Of a stretch of 64,000 bases of DNA, positions 24,528 to 38,090 are shown piece by piece. The notes below the pieces were generated by a model. The model was not told the origin of the DNA. It ran no database searches and worked only from the letters and a program-made list of their open reading frames with translations. Numbering within the stretch: the first letter of the stretch is position 1; each line of letters opens with the position of its first letter. Location: positions 77,929-141,928 of the forward strand of contig JXTB01000617.1 of the NCBI GenBank assembly GCA_002914805.1, read 5' to 3'. The DNA comes from Parasponia andersonii. Taxonomy: Eukaryota > Streptophyta > Magnoliopsida > Rosales > Cannabaceae. The position numbers and the translations under genes were made by a program.

Positions 24528-25535
24528 AGGTAATAAATATAATGAAATGTTATCTTTACAATGATAGTGTAAATTGGAAGACAAAAGTCTTCCATTAGAT
24601 AAGTTAATTCTTTAATCCTAAAACTGTCATGGCTAAACTAAATGTAACTGATTAAGTTGTTAACTACGATATCAAGAAAAATGAAAAAAAAAAAAAAAGC
24701 TAAAATATATCCGATAGTAATAAACATTGTCAATATATCTAACACTAAAAATTAAAGATTTATAGTCAAATCCCTAACTTAAAGAAGAACCCAAATATAA
24801 ATTTTATATACTTCACAAAATTATCGTAGACATCATAATTGAATTGCGTAAAAATGTGCCAAATATCCAATTGAAATAAAAATCATTAATATTAATTCAG
24901 GCTAATTTAGGAATAATAAAGAATATAAAAATAATTATTAATTTTTTTAAAAATAATTGAAATTATAATTCTAAAATAGTACGAAGAGAAATATGGCAAT
25001 AGAACCGCTCATTAGATAATAATCATTCCTTCTAATTAAGTAGAGTTAGGATAATCGAAGAAAATGACAAAATCAACTTAAAGGACAATAAAATGAAACC
25101 TAATAAACTAGAGTTATTGGTGCGAAGAACGTGTTTGTTTATTATTGAATTATTTTAATTAATAAATTTAATTTAACATAAATCCCACGTGAATTATTAC
25201 CCACCACATAGTTAAAAAAATAAGTCCAAAATCAAAAATTACAATGATAACTAAATTTAACTTTCTCCGAAGACTTTTTTTTTTTTTTTTTCAATTCGAG
25301 TTTTGTTGGGAGGTTTACCATACAAGCGTGAACTTATTTCAGTTTGGACTGGGCACAGCACAGTGGAGGGCTTATTAGCTCAAAAACCCCTCTATGGCAC
25401 GAAACTAAACAACAGCAGCCCTCTATAATGAAAAGTCTTTTATGACTCTCAATCTCAAACCCGGACAAATTTTGATAAATTACTCTTCATAATTTCATTA
25501 TTATCTTTTTTTTTTTTTTTGTTGGTGAAAGGAAT
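23384..25535. other. AT-rich intergenic DNA
   Basis: I see no supported gene. A (TA)n tract lies at about 24483-24523. Pyrimidine runs at 25276-25292 and 25506-25520 lie just upstream of GTF2H2 and may belong to its leader or promoter. The nearby open frames are low-complexity artefacts of the TA tract. Confidence 0.6.
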
Positions 25536-28361
25536 ATGAATAATGGCGAAGAAAGAAGACTAAATGGAGAAGCAGAGGAGGACGACGATGAAGACGAAGG
25601 CAATGGGCGTGGCCTTGAGGCCTGGGAGAGAACCTACGCCGATGAGAGGTCTTGGGAGTCGCTTCAAGAGGACGAGTCTGGCCGCCTCCGCCCTATCGAT
25701 AACAAGGCCCTTTACCATGCCCAGTACCGCCGCCGCCTTCGTACGGCCTCCGCTACTCGAATCCAAAAGGGACTCATTCGCTACCTTTTCGTTGTTATTG
25801 ATCTCTCCAAGGTATCTATTTCGTTTTTTCTTCATACCCTTTTGAGTAATTAACGGTTTAACTTCTTTTGACACTGTTTTGTGTTGATGGGTCTGTGTTT
25901 TGGATTGATTTGGTATGTGGGTCAGAGCTTTTTTGGCGTCTATGACTCTTATTGAGAATTGGGTAACGGGAATGGCACTTAGTTTGTTCGACTAACGCTA
26001 AGATTTGGCTTTGAATATTTAGTTGCTATAGAATAATGGAACTGGAACTTGTGAGCTATGAAGTTTGAAATCTAAATGCTAACCTAGAAATGAATAATGG
26101 AGCACCTAAACAGTGTCGTTTTAGATGCCTGGATACTGAGGGAATGTTCAACATGTAAGATTGCCAAAATTTTGGTTCAAATTCATTGTGTCGTCTTTCA
26201 AGGGATATTGAATTTGATATGTTATGAAACATGGATCAAAAGCAATGTTGAAACTGAATCAAAGTAGATAGATTTCTTTTCTTTTTTTTTTTTCTTTTTC
26301 TTTTGAATAACGTGGCATGTGTTAATTCGTTAGCTGCTTGCTAATCGCTACAAATAGGCAGCTGCAGAAATGGATTTTCGACCAAGCCGCAGGGCTGTAG
26401 TAGCAAAACATGTTGAGGTTTTCATTAGAGAGTTCTTTGACCAGAACCCACTTAGTCAAATTGGTCTAGTGACTATCAAAGATGGGGTAACAAATTGTTT
26501 AACAGATCTTGGTGGCAGTCCCGAGTCTCATGTGAAAGCTTTGATGGGCAAACTAGAATGCTCGGGTGAATCCTCCATACAGAATGCTCTGGATCTCGTT
26601 CATGGGTATCTGAATCAGATTCCATCATATGGTCATCGAGAAGTTCTCATCTTATATTCAGCACTGAGTACGTGTGATCCAGGAGATATAATGGAGACCA
26701 TCCAGACATGTAAGAAATCCAAAATAAGGTGTTCGGTTATTGGTCTCTCAGCAGAAATTTTTATATGCAAACATCTCTGTCAAGAAACCGGCGGTTCTTA
26801 CTCAGTTGCGTTGGATGAGGTGAGTTGAACTAACTCTTGTGTGTGAGCAGTAACCATGATTGTATGATTTTAGCTTGTAGACACTAGAGTACAAATTCTA
26901 CCATTTTGATAGGGCATCATCTCCTTGATCACGCTAATCACACTAGTTTGGGAAACAGGTTTCCAGTCGTCATGGAGATTCTAGAATGTTTTTTTTCTTC
27001 TCTCATCATCGAGAGCAGGATAGTTATTGGATATGGAATACTGTCTAATTCTCCTACAAGTGTGTGAACCAATCTTTTTCTGATTCTTTTTGTTATACAT
27101 AGAATTATTTCTTATCATGCAGTCGCACTTCAAAGAACTAATACTGGAGCATGCACCCCCACCTCCTGCCATAGCAGAATTTGCAATTGCTAACTTGATC
27201 AAGATGGGCTTCCCACAAAGAGCGGCAGAGAGCTCTATTGCAATCTGTTCCTGTCATAAGGAAGCAAAGGCTGGAGGTGGATACACTTGTCCTAGATGCA
27301 AGGCACGTGTATGTGAGCTACCTACAGAGTGTCGAACATGTGGATTGACGCTCATTTCTTCACCTCATTTGGCAAGATCTTATCATCATCTCTTTCCTAT
27401 AGTACCATTTGATGAGGTGTCTCTGTCACTACTAAATGATCTGTATAGAAAATTACCTAGAGCTTGTTTTGGCTGCCAACAGACTCTTCTTGGTGCTGGT
27501 AAGTTGCCATACCCAGTAAATAACAAATGAAGTTTTGCAGTTTGAAATCTTTCTGCTGTATGATCTGTGTGCTTCTGTTTGGTTGTTGGATACATATAAA
27601 TGAAGGTAATTTTTTTTTTTTTTCCTGTGTTCTCGGTTTTTTGCTGCTCTCTATGTTAAGAAGCGCACTGGAAATGAAAAGAGACCAATTGAATAGGCTA
27701 TAGGATAGTAAATATCCTTGTTTTTCAGAATAATGGATCTTTCTTTTCCCTTGAAAGATCTAGACAATCAAAATTAGATTTGTGTGTATAAAGTTAAGCT
27801 AAGTAACGCAATAGTTCACCAATTTCTTCAGCTTCAAACGTAACATTCCGTGACAACAGTAACAAAAGAGAGAACATTTCAATGAAAAAGTGATAATACA
27901 AATACCCACTTAAAAGATGTGTTTTCTGTTCAAGTGTGACCATGTCGACACAATTTACTTGGTTATTGTCTTGCCTCATAATGGGGTGCCCTTACGACTC
28001 GTGGAATTTAGATGGATCTCTTTCAATAGAAGAAAGGTTTGAAATGTGTGGCTTTCTTTAAGAAAAAGAAAAGACATTGAGGTTATTTGATAATGCCAAA
28101 ACCCTTTTCAATCCAATTCCTTTTCTTTAAATTGTTGTTCATAAGATATCTTCTTCACTTGACAAATTTACATGCCTTCTATGTGTAATTGTGTGCACTA
28201 TTTTTGGCGCAGGAAATAAACCCTGTCCTCGTGTTTCTTGCCCAAAATGCAAGCAGCACTTCTGCCTCGACTGTGACATTTACATTCATGAGAGCTTGCA
28301 CAACTGCCCAGGTTGTGAGAGTGCCAGGCATTCCAAGCCAGTTGCTGCTACTGAAGAATAA
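25536..28361 (+). CDS. GTF2H2: General transcription factor IIH subunit 2 (p44/SSL1)
   Basis: Exons are 25536-25811, 26358-26819, 27123-27498 and 28213-28361: 1263 nt, 420 residues plus TAA, close to the usual length of plant GTF2H2. It is a core TFIIH subunit, acting in RNA polymerase II initiation and nucleotide excision repair, where it supports the XPD helicase. An acidic N-terminus leads into a von Willebrand-like Ssl1 domain (about residues 85-245), starting LFVVIDLSKAAAEMDFRPS and including IGLVTIKDG and GHREVLILYS. Next comes a Cys cluster (CSCHKEAKAGGGYTCPRC, then CRTC). Last is a C-terminal C4-type finger pair spanning exons 3-4 (CFGCQ, CPKCKQHFCLDCDIYIHES, CPGC). All splice phases agree. 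It converges with SIZ1. Confidence 0.96.
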
Positions 28362-30707
28362 CAAGGAACCATACTATACCGGATTGGACTTCTTCCATAA
28401 GAATCTTCGGCCCACCAATTCATCAGATAAACGCACCATAAATACTGAGCGCATTCATGGATGCTACTGCTACCAACTCCACATGTCTGTATTTTCTGAG
28501 GACAGTGGTCTGACCATGACCCAAAGAGGATATTTGTGTTAATTTTCTCTGTTAAATGACAACTAGAATTTTGAAACATGAACTCGTTGTAGTTCAGGTA
28601 TATTTGAATGTTAAGAAAGAGGTGTATATCTCATGGCTCTCATCATACAATTTGGAGTCGCCGATGTCTCAAAGAAGTTGGATTATTGTCCCTTTTAGGC
28701 AAAGACTCGTATACTTGCTGTCTACTGACCAAGAATATTTCTCATCTCATCGTCTAAATTCCCGATTATTTTCAATAGATTCATACCCATTTTTAAACCT
28801 ATTTTTGGAGAAATGTGTATCGTATTTTATGCTTGTCTTTGTGTATAGAAATTATACCTAAATCCACTGTACATATTATAAAACCTATTATAGGTAGTAT
28901 ACTTTTAAAATGTATATTATAGGTACAATACTGTAAATGTGTACTACCTGTATTTTACACATGAAACGGACGACTAAAAGTGGGCATGAAAATATTACAA
29001 CGTAAATGTGATTATTGGTGAAATTAAAGGCAAAAAAAAAAAAAAAAAAAAGGGATACTGAGCCTAGATTTCACTTCTCCTAAAGGCCCCTATTACTTTT
29101 TGACTAAAACGTCCTCATCTTGCATTGCATACTCGAAGTTTCCGTCTCTGACGATTTTTTGGGTAATATTAACAGGAGAAGACTCTCTCTCTTACAACAA
29201 AGGGGACTGTCGGGGAGCTCTTTCACGGCCTCTCTTGCGCTGCGTTGCCATGCCTATGGCTGGCAATGGTGCTGCTGGCAATAAATAAACGACCGCAACA
29301 TTACGCATAAATACATCAGATGTATAAATACAAACACCAAAAGCGACACCCAATCTAATTTTCTCACATCTCCGGAAAAGAAATAATTTCACACATTTGC
29401 TAGCCGGTGCGTTACTAATTCTTAACTGGGAAAACCAAAAAAAAAAAAAAAAAAAAAGACAAAAAAAAAAGACATTTATCTTTTTATTTCATTCGCTCCA
29501 TTTGGAGTTAAGATTTTTGAAGAGAGAGGAAAAAAATTTTAAAAGATTCTATTTTTCTATATTTTTAAGAAAAATGAGTTTAATTTGATGTCATTTTTTA
29601 ACATACAGAATTTTGACATATTCATGGGTAAAACTCGCAATAAAATTCTATAAACTTTTAAAAAATATATTTTTCTTTCTCCTTGTAATTTTTTTTCCTC
29701 TAAGACGTGGGTTCCAAAAGCCTAAATGTTCACAAAATAAAAAATTATGCGCAATGGGATGGGGAAGGAAAAACACATACATTGATTTCTTATTTTCTTC
29801 ATTCTAATTCATTTCCTAAACCTCTCATTAGGATTGAAGGAGACAAAAAGTACCCGTCTGGACCGTAACCGTTGAACCTCTTTCCGAAATATGCTTTGAT
29901 TCTAGTTCTACAACAGAAACTATACATCAATTAGAAATGTAACCTTCACTCAGAGAGCAACTCAGGTGATCCTGTAATACTCATCAAGGTTTTACACCTT
30001 TTTTTATTTTTATTTTTTTCCTGTTGGTAATAATGTAATTCATTAAATAGCATGTGCAAAGGGAAAAAAGGGTGGCAATAAAGCCAAAATATCAGAACCT
30101 ACCTAGGCCAAATATTTTCATCTTAAAAGAATATTAATATTCCTATAAATAACTAAATCTGAGATCTGAGTGAACATTTACAGGCTATTTCTCTCACCAT
30201 AAAACTGAGACCAAAATAGGAGGACAAAAAAGAAGGATAGTTGCTATTACTTTATGGGGTTCCCCCACTAAATCCAAAGGCAAACACCAAGGTGCTAATA
30301 CCATCAGATTTAAATGCTGTACAAAATCAGTGCTGGACCTGCAGATCCTCATTGACAGTTGACAAAGAGAAGATATTAAAGTTCCTGTAAAAATACATAA
30401 AAATTAAGCGAGAAACACATCCAATATCAAACATAACTGAGCTGATAGAAACTCTGGCTTACCTATTCAAGAAGAAATTTTGCAGGTACCAGCAGCGTTC
30501 CCCCCTTTTTGTCCTTTATCCTCCACAGATGCGTTGCAAGACTTATCTTAGAAGATCCAAAGCAAGTCAATCTTTTTGCACTTATAAATACAAAACTTGG
30601 ACTTGCAAAGGGGCAGACTACAAAAACATCTCCAGGTTATGCTTTCAATCCCAGAAAAATAATCAAATGAAACCACGGATAGCTCTCCTTCAACAAGTTC
30701 CATGCCT
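28362..30707. other. Convergent 3' region between GTF2H2 and SIZ1
   Basis: This holds the GTF2H2 3' UTR on the left and the SIZ1 3' UTR on the right, with no supported gene between. Poly-A runs occur at about 29031-29051 and 29438-29457. Poly(A) sites cannot be placed. Confidence 0.6.
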
Positions 30708-33700
30708 CTATTCAGAGTCTAAGTCGATGGAAAGATATAATCTCGGCCTTACAGACCGCTTCTGGCGAGGAAAGGAGAAGGGACTATCTGATCTTTGCCT
30801 ACTTGCCTTGTCAGATCTACCATCATTCATACCAAGAAGCAAAGAAGCTGCATAAGGTGGAAAACTAAGCTCTAATAATTTTAAAACCGAAATAGGAGAA
30901 AAAAGAAAATAGCAGAAGAGGGAAGATGAACATAAATTATTAGGCTCTAAATTTTTGGATTATCCAGCATGGACTTTTAATTCGGAAGGATGTCAATGGA
31001 AAGAAAATCAAATCAAAAACCTCTTGTATCCCAACCTAAAAACTTAGTTTCCTGTTAAAAGATTTAGTAGCCAGCGAGAAATTTTCAGCGAGGATATGAA
31101 CAAATTTTCTGCAACAGAAATATGCTGGGCAAGTACTAAATCATGAAATTAAAGAAAGAAGTAGGAATACCACCTTCAATCTTTCAGCTATGAATATAAT
31201 CTCCAAGAAACCAAATCTATATAATTCAAAGAAAAAAGAGTACGAACCATGGTCAGAAAAAGAATTCATGGCACCATCTCTGGATGGTACTTGTTGCTTT
31301 GAATTGAGTCCACTTGGAGTTGCAGATTCGCCATTAGTGCTACTGGGACCATCTCCAAGCCTAAGAGATATCCAGTCCTCTGTGCGGACACCATTCGACA
31401 CATCAGGATGATCTCTAAAATCAGACTGCAGCGAGGCATCGGAAGGCTTAGGTGGAAGAAAGATTTGTAGAGATGGGTCATCACCAGCAAAGGCCAATGG
31501 ATTATCAACTAAGCCATCATTCATATCAGTATCGGATCGACCAACCGCAGAATCAGGGACAAATGCAGCAGATCCCATGACTATCTCGGGGGTCAAATTA
31601 TAACCATTCATAGATGAAGAACAGTTGATAGAACCATGCTGCAGATCAACAAGGGCATCAGACACATCTGCATCCGAACTGAATAATTGAAAGCCTCCTC
31701 CTGGTTGATTTCCTGAAGGTAAATTCCAAAGCGGCATCCCAAATTCATCATCGTTGCCATTAAAAAGACCCAAGCACGAGCTACCACCGGTCCCAAGGGT
31801 TGGATCTTCTGTATAAGTATCAGTAATTTCAGGAGGAGGCACTGAAAAACCAAGCCCACCACCATCGGATCGATGATTATTGTACACAGATCCAGAAGAT
31901 ATGAACATGTTATTGTCATCATCTGAATCACTTAATACAATAACTTCTGCATCCCCAGTTGGAGCAGAAGTTAATTGGTCAGGAATTCCATACATTGAAT
32001 CAACATTAGGGGAAATAGAATCCATCTCAACTCCATTGTTGGTTAAGTCAATATGCCCACCGCCGTCTTGATTCACACTTGGATCTTCACCATCCCTACC
32101 ACTTCCAGTTGCACTGCTGCTCATTGGAATGACTTTTTGCTCATAGTTTCCAAACCCATCTTGTAATCTATTACCAGCTGAAGTGTTTGTATCTTCAGGT
32201 TTGCTCACTTCCCAAACTCCATTGCTGTTCTTCCTAATTCCAAGTTTCAAACCACCAGTGTGACTCTCTGAGATACCTTCCTGTTTGACCTGCTTCATCA
32301 TCTCTGTTTTAGCTTTTTCTCCATCAGAGGGGAGGCAGAGAGTAACATTTGGAAAGTGCCATTGACAAAGATCACCGAGATCCCTACGTTCACTTTCACT
32401 TCTAGTCTTTACTCGCCAAGACCCATCAGGCTTGACCTCAATCTCCGATACATCTTCTCCAGAACGTCTCATCTGTACCGACCCCATAAAGATAAACAAT
32501 TTCACCACGGGAAAGAAAATATGTAAAGCGTAGTAAAATATAATCATAGAGGGAAAGAATTACCAGCGAAGTGATATGGTTAAAATATGGGTCGATGATG
32601 ATATACTCCAGAGAATAATTCTTGAGACAAATAGGGCACTGCCACTGCAGAGACAATCCACAGAATGCTCAAGGCACCAAAAACAAAATTACAAAAGCAG
32701 GGGAAAAAAAGGGAACCCAGCTTGTTTCATGATGCTTGCCTTTCTTGAACGTTGATTCAATTCCAAGAAAACTTCAAGATCAAAACAGCCCATGTGAGCA
32801 CAAGGTTTGAACCTTCCAGCAACCTTCATTCTTGAACCACTCATCTGTAAAATTATATGCATAAGTAAACACGTCTAAAGCAAGTCAAAAAACCAGTCAC
32901 AAGTTTGCAAAGGATACTCAAACAGTACTTTCATGTAAAAAGAATTTTACGGGAATATTTGCTGCTTCAAGAGCGTCTAAGAAACAACAATAGAATCTTA
33001 AAATGGCACTTGTGTGCATAAGTTGTTATCAAAGCTAACAACCAACATACCAGACGTAGCGCACTCATAAGAACAGCAACACAACAGATAAAGGTAAAAT
33101 ACCAGTAAAACCACTTGAAATCCAAATTAACAACCTACATGAGTACTTTAAATAAACTGATATGCAACTTACAGGACAACGTAGACTGACAGCGAAAGAA
33201 TCTGCAACCACTTCCAAATCACTGTCACTATCAGCATCATCTTTTGCAGTTCCACCACCTACGCAGCGCCGAACACGAGCAAGAGCATCTTCAAATGGCT
33301 CACCATCGCACTCCTTAGGAATCAAGCCAAGGATCTAGGAAACATACATACACATATATAAATGTACAACTGAAACATACACACATATATAAATGTAAAA
33401 CTGGAACAGACACAGAAGCTCATAAGTTAAATTAAAGGGGCAAAAATACTCTACTCTCTTTGTAACTACCTTACATGGAACAATACCATAAGAAAAAATA
33501 CAACTTTAGACGACACCAGCAACTTCAGCTACCCAACGGTTATTCAAAAATTTATAATAACATAAAAACAAAATAACTTAAAACATCAGTGTCAAGGGCG
33601 ACGACCCTCACCAGTAAAATGTAATCTCGAATTCAGTATTGTAGTCAAAATTGGTGAGACCAGAGACACAAGACNNNNNNNNNNNNNNNNNNNNNNNNNN

Positions 33701-36700
33701 NNNNNNNNNNNNNNNNNNNNNNNNNNNNNNNNNNNNNNNNNNNNNNNNNNNNNNNNNNNNNNNNNNNNNNNNNNNNNNNNNNNNNNNNNNNNNNNNNNNN
33801 NNNNNNNNNNNNNNNNNNNNNNNNNNNNNNNNNNNNNNNNNNNNNNNNNNNNNNNNNNNNNNNNNNNNNNNNNNNNNNNNNNNNNNNNNNNNNNNNNNNN
33901 NNNNNNNNNNNNNNNNNNNNNNNNNNNNNNNNNNNNNNNNNNNNNNNNNNNNNNNNNNNNNNNNNNNNNNNNNNNNNNNNNNNNNNNNNNNNNNNNNNNN
34001 NNNNNNNNNNNNNNNNNNNNNNNNNNNNNNNNNNNNNNNNNNNNNNNNNNNNNNNNNNNNNNNNNNNNNNNNNNNNNNNNNNNNNNNNNNNNNNNNNNNN
34101 NNNNNNNNNNNNNNNNNNNNNNNNNNNNNNNNNNNNNNNNNNNNNNNNNNNNNNNNNNNNNNNNNNNNNNNNNNNNNNNNNNNNNNNNNNNNNNNNNNNN
34201 NNNNNNNNNNNNNNNNNNNNNNNNNNNNNNNNNNNNNNNNNNNNNNNNNNNNNNNNNNNNNNNNNNNNNNNNNNNNNNNNNNNNNNNNNNNNNNNNNNNN
34301 NNNNNNNNNNNNNNNNNNNNNNNNNNNNNNNNNNNNNNNNNNNNNNNNNNNNNNNNNNNNNNNNNNNNNNNNNNNNNNNNNNNNNNNNNNNNNNNNNNNN
34401 NNNNNNNNNNNNNNNNNNNNNNNNNNNNNNNNNNNNNNNNNNNNNNNNNNNNNNNNNNNNNNNNNNNNNNNNNNNGGGGGTGTGGGGGTGTTAAGACAAG
34501 GAAAGTAGAAACCCAAATATCAAACATAAAACTACAAATAAAAAGGCAGATATAAACGGATGGGAAGTTGGAACTGTGCTCGCTTATCTCTCTACATAAA
34601 GCCTTCGGCATTTTGTCAAGTTCATCCATTGGAGTGATTTTCATGAAAATAAAAATAGATAAACAGAAATAAAACCAAAAGCTTCAGTTACAAATAATGG
34701 ACTGTTATACTACTTCAATCATAAGGTGTTTTATGAAGACTATCTATGCAGAGGTCTAACCTTAATAGAAAACTTAAAAAAGACAGTAATAAGGCAGGGA
34801 AAAATTGCTCTCCTCAACAAGTGGGCTTCCTCTTAGAACAATGTTGGGAAGCAAATATCAACAACTTTACACTGATGTATGTAAATCAACCCTCATTTAA
34901 CCAATTATATAAATTTTGGACAGCAACATAACATACATCTTTACATTGATATATGTAAATCAACCCTCATTGAACTAATTATGTAAATATTGGACAACAC
35001 TAAATTTATGAAATATTAAATTTCAATTATTTAGATCTATCTTCACCATAATGGCATCACTAGCAAAGGAACACACATCAAGTGCAGTTATGTTTTACAG
35101 GCTTTTGAGAACAAATACATCATACCAAAACTAAACTTCGAAAAAGAGAATAAAAATACCCCACACATTAAATCTTTGGACAAAGCATACTCAGATAGCG
35201 TACAATGTTTCTTTTCCAGCAAATAATTGAGTTCACAGTTGCAACTTAGGCTATGTTCAGAAGAGGAAAGAAAATTTAGGAGAAATGAAAAATATGTAGG
35301 ATGGAAAGGAAAGTACTTTTCATCTATAGTTGCTTGGTAAAAAAAGGAAAGGAAGAAAATAGGTTCACATTTCTTTGTTTGGTATTAGAGGGAAAAATAA
35401 AAGGATAGAACCTAATAAATATTACTTCAGGATTAAAATTATATCCTTCAGTTAGTGTTTATGTGTTCTTCATTTTCGTATTTTAGTCGGGCGAATTTAG
35501 GAATTTAGNCCTACCAAATAACCCATTTTCATTTTCTCTCCACTCCTCTCTTACCAAACATAGCCTTTGTCTGAATCAGAAATTTTAGTCATACCTAAGA
35601 ACGAGACAACCACACACTTGAGCTTACTCGAGACTAAAAAAGATCATACACCTACCCATCCGCCGGAAAATTTGAAGTGGTCAACTTCACGGGGTAAAGA
35701 GGATGAGCAACTGATAACCAGAAGCTGCATATGCAAAATCAAAAAACTGAGCTATAAATAAAATGACAAAACATAAAGTAGCAGCACCAAAGATGCAAAG
35801 ACAGTGCCAGCTATATAACAAATCAATCCTGGAAATAGTCCAATTAGCATTCACTTAACAAATATTACAAACAAATAAATTGAGAAACTAGCTCAACAGC
35901 AACAGACATTATCATAACAAAATTATGTAACAATTAAAAAATCAAAACCAAATTGCCACTTGAAAGACAATTTAAAACACTCCAAGCCCAAGCAGCAAAC
36001 AATGACGAAATGCCTGAATTTCAGATTTGCAAACTCAATTACCACTTCAGAGGCAACTTTAAATGCTATGCATGTAAGTAGCAGAGAGAACACGCAAATA
36101 GGTATGGTGCAACATGTAATCTTGACCAAACCCTAACCAAAGATACAGAGGCAGCAAAAATATGTTGGTAACACGTACTACATAGTTTGGACCAAATAAA
36201 ACAGCTTTCAGTGCAACCTTATACAATTTATAGTTAAAAGGAAAGGTGGGTGATACATACGGGTCAGCCCGAGTGAGCCGGCAAATTTCACAGTAAAACG
36301 TGTCAGGATATGGTGGATTGCTTTCCATAGGTTTCTCTGGAATGATAACACAACTAATGTGCTGCCACACATTGCACCTCCTATCCTCACACTGCCATTA
36401 TGAGAGCCACAAAAAGAATCAAACATAAGACGAAAATCAACAGCAAAATTTATCAGTCACGTTCACAGAGATAAGGAACAAAACATAAGACACATACCTT
36501 GATCATTGACTCCTTCTCGGTTGAAATACCACAGAGACAACGAACCTTTGTCTCTGATTGAAAAGATTGGTCATCAATTTCCCCTTTAATTTTCACATTA
36601 CTGCTATCTGAGACACACTGTCCCTTTGATGCCAAATCAGGGGCTGCAGACACCTGCATTTTTCTGAGAAACAAGGAACATGTATTGGGGGAAAAAAGCG

Positions 36701-38005
36701 AAAACAACAGAACTCCATTGACTTTCAGGATCAAAACATGCAAAGGATAAGATGAATAAAGAGACAAACCTATATATGTCATCTACAAGTTGTGCCACCT
36801 GTTCCTTCCCCACAGCATTCTTCTTTGCCCATAATTTAGAAACTGTTAGAAGGAAAAGAGAGGAGTAATTTCGAACAAAACCACAATCACAAAAAATAGG
36901 AAAGCAAGACATCACAATGCAGCATGCTCAATCACAATACAACTGAACACTAAAATGAGCGAGCAAACCCAGGTTCTATACCAGGCTACATCGCCAGGAA
37001 GCTAAAATTTGAAACAAATAGGAAATTGGCTCACTGTCTTAAAAAAAAAATAAACAACTACAATAACAATGGAGAAGGAAGTAAAAACCACCTTATACAA
37101 GACGTGATGGTAAAGAAGTAGCAAAATACAGAGAAAAAAATCTGTAAGAACTTGACACACAATCTTTGGTGGTTAAGACTAATAATTTAGTAGATACCAC
37201 CACTTCCACCATCACTACTATTCTTTTTAGAGGACTTCATAACAATGAAAATATCACATACATGCCCAAGGTGCAAAATCTACCTATAATTAATTATCAC
37301 TAACAAGAGAAGGAAAAATACAATACATCATGAAATAATGCAATTGACAGGAAAACATAACCATTTTTTAAGGAAAAAGAAGCATAAGATGAACTACCTT
37401 GATCATCAGATAAAACAACCAATATGCGCTCAACAAGGTCCTGCAGTAAATCCAAGTAAATTATAGCCGTCGTAAAACACCAATTTAAAAGCATTAAAAG
37501 ATGCTTACAACAAATCATTAAAATAAAGAGTCTTCTGGTACAGCATAAATGAGCTAGATTTGGACTAAAATTCGCTGGTTTTATGCAACTTTGGCTCAGG
37601 CAACAGACAATCATTGTCACATGGTTGACTGTTGTAAGGAGTCAATGTTATTGAAACATAATTACAGAAAACTGTCAGGATAAGTAGTCCAATCACTGTC
37701 CAGACCCTCGAACCAAATGCCATTCTCGTTCTTCTCTTTTTTTTTTTTTTTTTTTTTTTTGGGGGCATACGGGGTGATCTGGTGACTGGAGTTCAAACGG
37801 AAATACATTAATGGAAACATTTAATATTTATATAAGTGCACATTTTTCTTATTAATGACATTAAACACAAAAAATTCCTTTCCACACCACCTCAAAACAC
37901 CTAGCATTTTTATCGGGTATAACTTTTAAGATTGATCTTTTAGTGCTCGTACGGATTCTTTAAAATTGACTTGTGAAACAATTTTTACAAAGTAATTTTT
38001 CTTTT

Positions 38006-38043
<38 letters not shown>

Positions 38044-38058
38044 TTTTTTTTTTTTTTT

Positions 38059-38090
<32 letters not shown>

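Noticed and set aside
24314-24595. Minus-strand frames with long Ile-Tyr repeats
   Set aside because: Translation of a (TA)n microsatellite. The same holds for frames at 10018-10494 and 15532-15762.
31190-31931. Alternative frames overlapping the last long SIZ1 exon
   Set aside because: Shadows of the 1225-nt SIZ1 exon, whose own frame matches the family through to the C-terminus.
33592-34644. Long open frames of about 285-350 codons across the N run
   Set aside because: They exist only because N codons contain no stop; no coding evidence.
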